NCBI RefSeq assembly: GCF_014874095.1
Contig: NZ_JADBEB010000001.1
Location: 558,001-622,000, forward strand
Reading direction: 5' to 3'
DNA length: 64,000 nucleotides
DNA from: Plantactinospora soyae
Lineage (GTDB): Bacteria; Actinomycetota; Actinomycetes; Mycobacteriales; Micromonosporaceae
The notes beneath the pieces are model-generated. The model ran no database searches. It was not told where the DNA came from and was given only the letters and a program-made list of their open reading frames with translations. Shown here piece after piece: positions 32,944 to 39,000 of this stretch. Position 1 is the stretch's first letter. Each line of letters begins with the position of its first letter. A program made the position numbers and the translations under genes.

Positions 32944-33503
32944 TCAACGGGCGAGGTGGTGGTCTGCCGGCGCGGTGTGCAGGAGCCACGTCAGCGGCAT
33001 CTTCGCGGCCACCTCGTAGGTCTTGTCGGCGCCGAGCACCTGCAGCGTGACGGTCTGCGCTACGTCCCGTTCGACCATCCAGTATCGCGGGATCCGGCAC
33101 GCTCGTACTCTCGGCGCCTGACCACCTCGTCCATCGCCTCGGAGCCGGGCGACACGATCTCGACCGCGAGAACCAGGTCGGTGAGCGCCAGCCAGACGCT
33201 CCGGGGCTGGGGGCGGGGCCACAGCGTCAGATCGGGGATCCGGCCGCCGTCACCGTCCGGGCCCGGGATCCGGACGCCGGCAGCCTGTAGCACCTGCTCG
33301 GCCGGCCAGCCGGCCATGGCGAGCCAGACGAGGAGGCGACTGGCGATCGCGGCATGCTCGGAATCGGGCGGGGACGTGATCGACAGCGCTCCCTCGGGAC
33401 TCAACTCATAGCGGTGGCCGTGCTGGTCGGCGGCATTCATCGCTGCCAGGTCGTCGAGCGTGACGACGGCAGAAAGCTGCCTGCCGAACGCCTCAGCACT
33501 CAT
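32944..33503 (-). pseudogene. Uma2-family (PD-(D/E)XK-like) gene with a single-base frameshift
   Basis: The first 145 codons read a Uma2 protein (HGHRYELSPEGALSITSPP, then VRIPGPDGDGGRIPDLTLW and LAVEIVSPGSEAMDEVVRRREYERAG) and then run out of frame. The remaining coding text, IPRYWMVERDVAQTVTLQVL to the stop at 32944, continues in the next frame. One missing G near 33091-33095 (GCCGG then ATCCC, expected GCCGGG) accounts for it. The rest is intact, so this is either a very recent mutation or a sequencing error. TACGAT lies six bases before the ATG at 33503. Confidence 0.75.
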
Positions 33504-33509
33504 GCGGCC

Positions 33510-33515
33510 ATCGTA
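33510..33515 (-). promoter_or_regulatory. TACGAT -10 box of the Uma2 gene
   Basis: Six bases from the ATG at 33503, the leaderless layout, confirming that start over the ORF start at 33545. Confidence 0.45.
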
Positions 33516-33570
33516 TGCACCGGCCAGCCACGCAGCGAGCATCACGTGGGCGTGGCCGCACTGCCGCAGC

Positions 33571-34734
33571 TCAGTCCTTGAGGAGTTGGCGGGCCACCAC
33601 GATCCGCTGGACCTGGTTGGTGCCCTCGTAGATCTGGGTGATCTTGGCGTCCCGCATCATCCGCTCCACCGGGTAGTCCCGGGTGTAGCCGTACCCGCCG
33701 AGCAACTGCACCGCGTCGGTGGTGATCTCCATGGCGGCGTCCGAGGCGAAGCACTTCGCCGCCGCGCCGAAGTAGGTCAGGTCGGGGTCGTTCCGCTCCG
33801 ACCTGGCCGCCGCCGCGTACGTCAACTGGCGGGCCGCCTCCAGCTTCATGCCCATGTCCGCGAGCATGAACTGGATCCCCTGGAACTCGGCGACCGCCTT
33901 GCCGAACTGCTTGCGCTCCTTGACGTACCCCTTGGCGTAGTCCAGCGCGCCCTGGGCGATCCCGATCGCCTGGGCCGCGATGGTGACCCGGGTGTGGTCC
34001 AGGGTCCGCATCGCGGTGCCGAAGCCGGTACCCGGGTCGCCGATCATCCGGTCCGCCGGGATCCGCACGCTGTCGAGGTAGACCTCGCGGGTGGGCGAAC
34101 CCTTGATCCCGAGCTTCTTCTCCGGCGCGCCGAAGCTGACCCCCGAGTCCGACTTCTCCACCACGAAGGCGGAGATGCCCCGGGACCGGGCCGAGGGGTC
34201 GGTCACTGCGAAGACCGTGTAGTACTCGGAGACCCCGGCGTTGGTGATCCACCGCTTGACGCCGTCCAGGACGTAGTGGTCGCCGTCCCGGACCGCCCGG
34301 GTCGTCATCGACGCGGCGTCGCTGCCCGCCTCCGGCTCGGACAGGCAGTACGAGAACATCCCCTCGCCCTGGGCCACCCGCGGCAGGTAGCGCCGCTTCA
34401 ACTCCTCGGAGCCGGCGAGCAGCAGCGGCAGGGTGCCGAGCTTGTTCACGGCCGGGATCAGCGAGGAGGCGGCGCAGGCGCGGGCGACCTCCTCGATCAC
34501 GATCGCGGTGGCCAGCGCGTCGGCACCGGCGCCGCCGTACTCCTCGGGGATGTGCGGGGCGTGGAAGTCCGCGGCCCGCAGCGCCTCGTACGACGCCTTG
34601 GGGAACTCGGCGGTCTCGTCGGCCTCGGCGGCGTGCGGAGCGACCTTGGCGTCGCAGACCGCCCGGACGGCCTCCCGGATCGCCTCGTGCTCCTCCGGCA
34701 TCAGGTATGCGTCGAACGACGACTCACTGGTCAT
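33571..34734 (-). CDS. Acyl-CoA dehydrogenase
   Basis: 387 residues, standard FAD-dependent acyl-CoA dehydrogenase. [21 protein letters not shown] and [18 protein letters not shown] are the FAD/substrate segments, [12 protein letters not shown] the conserved helix, and the C-terminal QIYEGTNQ carries the catalytic glutamate. It introduces the alpha,beta double bond in beta-oxidation; chain-length preference is not visible. The ATG at 34734 has GGGGAGGG upstream. A possible operator and -10 lie near 34781-34797. No electron-transfer flavoprotein or thiolase gene is adjacent. Confidence 0.92.
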   Translation of the reverse strand: MTSESSFDAYLMPEEHEAIREAVRAVCDAKVAPHAAEADETAEFPKASYEALRAADFHAPHIPEEYGGAGADALATAIVIEEVARACAASSLIPAVNKLGTLPLLLAGSEELKRRYLPRVAQGEGMFSYCLSEPEAGSDAASMTTRAVRDGDHYVLDGVKRWITNAGVSEYYTVFAVTDPSARSRGISAFVVEKSDSGVSFGAPEKKLGIKGSPTREVYLDSVRIPADRMIGDPGTGFGTAMRTLDHTRVTIAAQAIGIAQGALDYAKGYVKERKQFGKAVAEFQGIQFMLADMGMKLEAARQLTYAAAARSERNDPDLTYFGAAAKCFASDAAMEITTDAVQLLGGYGYTRDYPVERMMRDAKITQIYEGTNQVQRIVVARQLLKD

Positions 34735-35124
34735 CGCGGCCCTCCCCGTTCCTCGTACCCCGGCGGCACCCGCCTCGTACCTGACAATACTCGTCAGTAA
34801 CATTTGCGGGAAACCCCGCGTGCAGCGGGATATCTCACCCGGCCAGTTCCCCCCACCGCCACCGGGTGAGCCCTCGATGGAGGTCGGACGGTACGTCGAA
34901 GCTCACGTAGCCGGTCGGGGCTCAGCCGCACCCGCTCGCTCGTAGCGGTCAGGTCGGCGTACTCACCGCAGTTCGACGCGGTCATCCGTGGGACGGCCTG
35001 GCACTGGCCATGATTCCCATCCCGCTGCTGTGGTGGTCTCAACCGGCGGCAACGTGAAATACCAGGATCCGGGGCGTCAGCGGCCGACCCGAGTTCGGGT
35101 ACCGGGTCGCCATGGATCGGATGG
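34735..35124. other. Gene-free stretch upstream of the acyl-CoA dehydrogenase gene
   Basis: 390 bases. The left 65 bases hold the dehydrogenase leader, promoter and dyad. The rest shows no supported gene; a minus-strand ORF of 63 residues beginning MTASNCGEYADLT has no recognisable relatives and no ribosome-binding site. No repeat is visible. Confidence 0.5.
34781..34797 (-). promoter_or_regulatory. CTGAC-N7-GTCAG dyad over the acyl-CoA dehydrogenase promoter
   Basis: CTGAC (34781-34785) and GTCAG (34793-34797) flank TATTGT (minus strand, 34784-34789), a fair -10 box with a weak TTCCCG -35. The position suggests a repressor site, perhaps of a TetR-type fatty-acid regulator; none is adjacent. 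Confidence 0.35.
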
Positions 35125-35571
35125 CTACCTCTCGTCCGCCTGCCTTGCGTTGGCGCTGTCGTACGCGGCCTGGTGGCGGCGGATCTCGCCATGGTGATCG
35201 GCGGACCAGGCCGCCAGGGCCAGCACGGTCGACAGTAGCGAGGTGCCGAGTTCGGTGAGGGTGTACTCGACGCGGGGCGGGACTTCGGGGTAGGAGGTTC
35301 GGGTGATGAGCCCCGTACGCCGGAGGTGCTTCAGGGTCAGCGTGAGCATCCGCTGGGAGATGCCGGGGATCGCGTCGGCCAGGTCCGAGTAGCGGATGGG
35401 GCCGTCGGCGAGGGTACCGATGATCAACACGCTCCACTTGTCGCCGACGAGGTCCAGGACCTCGCGGATGAAGTCGGCGTCCTCGTCGTTCCAGCGCGCA
35501 CAGGGCCCTGGCACGGTCCGGACGTTCGCCCGGACGTTGGTTCGTCTCCTTCGAAGATCCTCTGCGCTCAT
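35125..35571 (-). CDS. HxlR-family transcriptional regulator
   Basis: 148 residues. A cysteine in PGPCARWNDEDADF precedes the winged helix (LVGDKWSVLIIGTLADGPIR, then ISQRMLTLTLKHLRRTGLI, then PPRVEYTLTELG), the complete HxlR pattern. Members of the class often sense redox or electrophilic signals through that cysteine. It is divergent from a DsbA-type oxidoreductase with 115 bases between, so it probably controls that gene and itself. The ATG at 35571 has GAGGTGG upstream. Confidence 0.88.
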   Translation of the reverse strand: MSAEDLRRRRTNVRANVRTVPGPCARWNDEDADFIREVLDLVGDKWSVLIIGTLADGPIRYSDLADAIPGISQRMLTLTLKHLRRTGLITRTSYPEVPPRVEYTLTELGTSLLSTVLALAAWSADHHGEIRRHQAAYDSANARQADER

Positions 35572-35601
35572 CCCGCCACCTCGTTGTCATCGAACCGCTA
35601 C

Positions 35602-35646
35602 GCACATGAATGTGCCTTTTGTGACCTCCCGATTCTAATGCATGAT
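35602..35646. promoter_or_regulatory. HxlR/DsbA divergent control region with GCACAT-GA-ATGTGC dyad
   Basis: A perfect dyad GCACATGAATGTGC (35602-35615) lies directly upstream of TTGTGA (35619-35624) and CATGAT (35641-35646), spaced 16 bases, the likely promoter of the DsbA gene. The dyad is a candidate HxlR site. Confidence 0.45.
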
Positions 35647-35686
35647 GGGGCTACGAACAGGAAGTGAGAAATGAGGGGAGGCTACG

Positions 35687-36409
35687 ATGAAGATCGAGTT
35701 CTGGTCGGACATCGTCTGCCCGTACTGCGGGCTGATGGATCACCGGCTGCACCTCGCACTGGACCGTTTCCCGTACGGCGACCAGGTGGAGGTGATTCAC
35801 CGGTCGATCCAGCTCCATCCCGACCTGCCGTGCGAGGGTGTCAGTCAACGGGAGTTGATCCAGCTGGCTGGGGCCCCCGCGACGACGGTGGACCGGGTCC
35901 TGCGGCCGATCGAGCGGGCCGCCGAAGCGGAGGGCCTGACGCCCTACCGCGCGGTCGATCGCACGCTCGGCCCGACCGACCTGGCCCACGAACTGCTCGC
36001 CTACGCCACCGACCAGGGCCGGGGTAACGAGATCTGGACAGCGATGTTCCGCGCGCACTTCGGGCACGCCCGCAAGCTGTGGACCGCCGCAGAGGTTCTC
36101 GACTTCGCCGCCGAGGTGGGCCTGGACCCTGCCGGGGCCGCCGAGGCTCTGGAGAGCCGCCGCTACCGGGCCCGGGTAGCGGCCGACCAGCGCGAGGCAA
36201 ATCGCCTCGGCGCCCACGGCGCGCCGTTCCTCGTCTTCGACGGCCGCTTCGCCGTCCCCGGCGCCATCGGCACTGATGACCTGCTCGCGGTCATCACCAG
36301 GACGTGGACCGAAAGCCACCCCACGCCGCAGCCGCTGCCGGTGGTCGGCGGGACCGAAGGCATGTGCACCCCGGACGGCTGCGCGGTGCCCGACCCCGGC
36401 CACAGCTGA
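35687..36409 (+). CDS. DsbA-family (FrnE-like) oxidoreductase
   Basis: 240 residues, thioredoxin fold with an alpha-helical insert. FWSDIVCPYC gives the CPYC active site at residues 11-14, and GAHGAPFLVFDGRFAVPGA contains the cis-proline loop. FrnE-type proteins are cytoplasmic disulfide isomerases/oxidoreductases linked to polyketide synthesis or oxidative stress; there is no signal peptide. The ATG is preceded by GAGGGGAGG. Divergent to the HxlR regulator, which fits redox control. A strong terminator follows at 36471. Confidence 0.9.
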   Translation: MKIEFWSDIVCPYCGLMDHRLHLALDRFPYGDQVEVIHRSIQLHPDLPCEGVSQRELIQLAGAPATTVDRVLRPIERAAEAEGLTPYRAVDRTLGPTDLAHELLAYATDQGRGNEIWTAMFRAHFGHARKLWTAAEVLDFAAEVGLDPAGAAEALESRRYRARVAADQREANRLGAHGAPFLVFDGRFAVPGAIGTDDLLAVITRTWTESHPTPQPLPVVGGTEGMCTPDGCAVPDPGHS

Positions 36410-36470
36410 TACCCGCTGACCCGCCGGGCCGACGGAATCCGACCCGGGATCCGGGCTCGCCAACCCAGGC

Positions 36471-36503
36471 CGGCCCGCCTCCGGAAGATCCGGAGGCGGG
36501 CCG
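36471..36503 (+). terminator. Hairpin terminator after the DsbA gene
   Basis: CGGCCCGCCTCCGG (36471-36484), loop AAGAT, CCGGAGGCGGGCCG (36490-36503): a 14-bp perfect stem 60 bases after the stop codon. Confidence 0.75.
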
Positions 36504-36514
36504 GGACGGGCGAG

Positions 36515-36642
36515 CGGTCAGGCGACCGGGAACACGGACCCGGTCGGGCGACCAGGAACGCGGAACCGGTCAGATGACCAGGAACGCGGAACCGGTCAGA
36601 TGACCAGGAACGCGGAACCGGTCAGGCGACCACGGAACGCAG
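36515..36642. repeat. 26-bp tandem repeats, about 4.9 copies
   Basis: Units CGGTCAGATGACCAGGAACG plus CGGAAC start at 36515, 36541, 36567, 36593 and 36619 (last one partial). Units 3 and 4 are identical. The last unit runs into the gene-end remnant at 36622-36660 and all units resemble its final bases, so they probably arose from it by slippage. Confidence 0.9.
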
Positions 36643-36660
36643 CGGGATCCCCGCCGCGCG
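36622..36660 (-). pseudogene. Twelve-codon 3'-end remnant of an M14-peptidase paralogue
   Basis: The minus strand encodes RAAGIPLRSVVA and a stop, identical at protein level to the C-terminus of the M14 peptidase whose gene ends at 39001. The DNA differs at about ten positions, nearly all third codon positions, including TGA for TAA. This is the pattern of a once-expressed paralogue rather than of a recent DNA duplication. It lies just past the stop of the 473-residue gene and out of its frame. Confidence 0.6.
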
Positions 36661-36668
36661 GCTGATCG

Positions 36669-38090
36669 TCAGGGGACGACGCGGGTACCGGCAGTGTCGC
36701 CCGGCAGCCCGGACATGCTCTCCTCGAACGGTGGTACGGGAGTGCTCGCCAGCACCGAACCGTCGGCGGAGTACGCCGTGACGGTCGCGGGCTGGTTCGG
36801 TGGCACCCTGGTCCTGCCGGCCTTCGACGAGTCCAGCGGCACCGCAACGGGTGTCCCACCGCCGATCGTGACCGAGGCGGTGACGGCGTCGACCGGAGCC
36901 ACCACCATCACCTGGTCGGTCCGGGTATCCGAGCCCTCGGCGCGCAGCCGCCACCCGAGCGGACGCCGCTCGGCGCCCTCGGCCGGCAGCAACAGCCGCA
37001 ACTCCGTCCGGGTGGACCTGTCGGCGCCGTTCCAACGCATGGCGTACGCGATGACCCCGCCGCCGGGCGGCTGCACGGTGAGCAGCACGGCGGTCTGGCC
37101 GCGCAACGTGGCCGACCAGTGCAGCCGTACGGCCACTCCGGTCGGCGGGAGGTGGCTGTCCTCGATCGCCGTCGAGATGAGGTCGGTCAAGAGGGTTCGG
37201 TCCACCGCCGGGCCCCGGGCCTCCTGCACCGCGGCATCGAGGACCGCGTCGGTCGACTCCCCCGGCATCCCGAACAGGGGCCCGTACGCGCCGCCGCCCA
37301 ACCGCTCCTGGTGGACGAGGTCGCCGTCCCGGGTGACCCGGGTGATGAGGCCGGAGCGGAACTGCGTCGGCGGTAGGACCACCACCCCGACCCCGGGCCC
37401 GTCCGGAACGGCCAGTTGTCGAGGCTCGACCCTGCCGCTCGGCGAGTAGTACGGGTCCCCGACGATCGTCACGGTCGAGTCGGGCGGTCCGATCGCGATC
37501 CCGAATCCGCCCTCTTCCATGGTGGCCCGCATCACGGTCAGCACGGACGGATCGGTGTTCTGCTCGCCGCCGGCGGCTCTCATCTGTCGAGCGTCGGCAC
37601 CGGTCGGTCCCTCGTACCAGAGGAAATGCCACTCGGTGCGGGAGCCGAGCCGGAGCGGGGCGAAGACGAGCGCGAGCCGCGGTCCGGGCCGGTCGCTGGC
37701 GTAGACGACCCGGATCTCCTTCCGGTCGGCCACCTCCCACCGGCCGATGCCCTGCGGATCGTCGAACCCGTCGACCTGGTCGCGCAGGGCGGTCAGCCAC
37801 GCCCGGTTCCCGGCGAGCGAACCTCTGGTCGGTCCTTCGGCCAGTGCCGACGGGGGTGCGGCGGGCGCGACGTTGGGCGGCCAGCCCGGCAGCGGGACGA
37901 CGTTGGCCGGGATCCCGAGGGCGACGGCGACAACCGCCGCCGCGACCGCGAGAGTTCCCAGCCGCCGCGTCCGGCGATGCCGTACCTCACGCTTGGCGAA
38001 CCGGGGCCAGGGATCGGAGAGTACGCCGATGCCGTCCGCCTCCCGCTGCAACGTGTCCCGGAGCGTCGATTCCACAAGGTCGTCGGTCAT
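36669..38090 (-). CDS. Membrane-anchored protein co-transcribed with the sigma factor (putative anti-sigma or sensor)
   Basis: 473 residues. A cytoplasmic N-terminus of about 45 residues (DPWPRFAKREVRHRRTRR) is followed by one membrane helix (LGTLAVAAAVVAVALGIPA) and a long extracytoplasmic part rich in beta strands with no named domain. The start overlaps the sigma-factor stop as ATGA, so the two are translationally coupled. Such pairs usually make a sigma/anti-sigma couple, but I see no zinc-binding HxxxCxxC anti-sigma motif, so the role is inferred from position only. Confidence 0.65.
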   Translation of the reverse strand: MTDDLVESTLRDTLQREADGIGVLSDPWPRFAKREVRHRRTRRLGTLAVAAAVVAVALGIPANVVPLPGWPPNVAPAAPPSALAEGPTRGSLAGNRAWLTALRDQVDGFDDPQGIGRWEVADRKEIRVVYASDRPGPRLALVFAPLRLGSRTEWHFLWYEGPTGADARQMRAAGGEQNTDPSVLTVMRATMEEGGFGIAIGPPDSTVTIVGDPYYSPSGRVEPRQLAVPDGPGVGVVVLPPTQFRSGLITRVTRDGDLVHQERLGGGAYGPLFGMPGESTDAVLDAAVQEARGPAVDRTLLTDLISTAIEDSHLPPTGVAVRLHWSATLRGQTAVLLTVQPPGGGVIAYAMRWNGADRSTRTELRLLLPAEGAERRPLGWRLRAEGSDTRTDQVMVVAPVDAVTASVTIGGGTPVAVPLDSSKAGRTRVPPNQPATVTAYSADGSVLASTPVPPFEESMSGLPGDTAGTRVVP

Positions 38091-38617
38091 GCTGGTTCTC
38101 CCTGCAGACGTACCGGTGGGGGCGGAGCGGCCGGGGTGAGCTGGCCTCGCAGTCGGGCCAGGCCCCGCGACGCCTGGCTTTTCACCGAACCTACCGAGCA
38201 GCCGAGAATGCGTGCGGTGTCCGCCTCGCTGAGGTCCTCGAAGTAGCGCAGCACGAGGATCGCCTGGGTACGGCGCGGCAGTTGCCGCAGCGCCAGAACG
38301 AGTTGTTGGCGCTGCTCCACCCGGGCGTACGCGTCGGGCACCGGTTCGGTGTCCGACGCCAGCAGCGGCACCTCGACCGGTCGGCGTCGACGGCGCCAGC
38401 TGATCGCGGTGTTGACCATCGCCCGGCGTACGTAGACCTCGGGCGCGTCCTTGCGCAGGATCCGACCCCAGTGCCGGTGGGTCTTCTCCAACGCCGACTG
38501 CACCAGGTCCTCGGCCGTGCCCCGGTCACCGGTCAGCAGGTAGGCCGTCCGGGTCAACGGCCCCCACTGCTGGCGCACGAACAGTCGAAACTGTTCCTCG
38601 TGTTCGCGTGTCGGCAC
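38087..38617 (-). CDS. RNA polymerase sigma factor, SigE-type ECF family (actinomycete)
   Basis: 176 residues. Region 2 reads RTAYLLTGDRGTAEDLVQSALEK and region 4 reads QLPRRTQAILVLRYFEDLSEADTARILGCSVGSVKSQ, the standard two-domain ECF layout of the actinomycete SigE-like family. It directs polymerase to a small regulon, probably in response to an envelope signal relayed by the membrane protein encoded just downstream. The GTG at 38617 has GGAGGTGG upstream. No target promoter is visible in the window. Confidence 0.9.
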   Translation of the reverse strand: MPTREHEEQFRLFVRQQWGPLTRTAYLLTGDRGTAEDLVQSALEKTHRHWGRILRKDAPEVYVRRAMVNTAISWRRRRRPVEVPLLASDTEPVPDAYARVEQRQQLVLALRQLPRRTQAILVLRYFEDLSEADTARILGCSVGSVKSQASRGLARLRGQLTPAAPPPPVRLQGEPA

Positions 38618-38796
38618 GCCACCTCCAGGTCATCCGCAACGTGTCGCTGCTCGGATGTGAGGTAGACGCCGCCGGTCCCCGCCGAGGTTGAGTGTGGACG
38701 GGGTCGCGGTCACCCGGGAGGGCGCGGGATGCTGTCTCCGGGATCCCGGCTGTGCGTGTGGTGACGCGGGCTCAGGGGTTTCCCCGCCCGTACCCG

Positions 38797-38945
38797 TCAG
38801 TGTGCGGCGATGTCCCGGACGAAGGCCCGCCAGGCGGTCGGATCGAAGGTCAGCACCGGCCCCTGCCGGTCCTTGCTGTCCCGTACGCCGACCACACCCG
38901 GCGCCAACTCGTCCGCGACCTCGACACAGTTCCCGCCGTTGGAGT
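38797..38945 (-). pseudogene. DUF397 protein, 5' end lost at a palindromic element
   Basis: The minus strand reads SNSNGGNCVEVADELAPG, then VVGVRDSKDRQGPVLTFDP and TAWRAFVRDIAAH with a stop: an intact DUF397 domain lacking only its first dozen residues (usually a start and a WRKSSYS-like segment). The coding text stops where palindromic copy 3 begins at 38949. Reading on into the element gives FCIGRGP and then a stop with no start codon. DUF397 proteins accompany XRE regulators in actinomycetes; none is adjacent. Confidence 0.8.
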
Positions 38946-38948
38946 TGG

Positions 38949-38996
38949 AGGGGCCCCTTCCTATGCAAAAAGCGATAAGAAGGGGCCCTTCCTTTC
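38949..38996 (+). repeat. Palindromic element, copy 3, left end truncated
   Basis: Starts at GGGGCCCCTTCCTATGC, loop AAAAAGC, right arm GATAAGAAGGGGCCCTTCCT; about eight outer bases of the left arm are missing and replaced by DUF397 coding sequence (TTGGAG). It lies five bases past the M14 peptidase stop at 39001. Confidence 0.85.
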
Positions 38997-39000
38997 AGCC

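Noticed and set aside
34794-35192. 132-residue minus-strand ORF upstream of the acyl-CoA dehydrogenase gene
   Set aside because: No domain, no start signal, overlaps the HxlR gene end.
36515-36642. CRISPR-like array
   Set aside because: The 26-bp units are directly adjacent with no spacers; tandem slippage repeats instead. The same applies to the potA repeats at 8823-8918.
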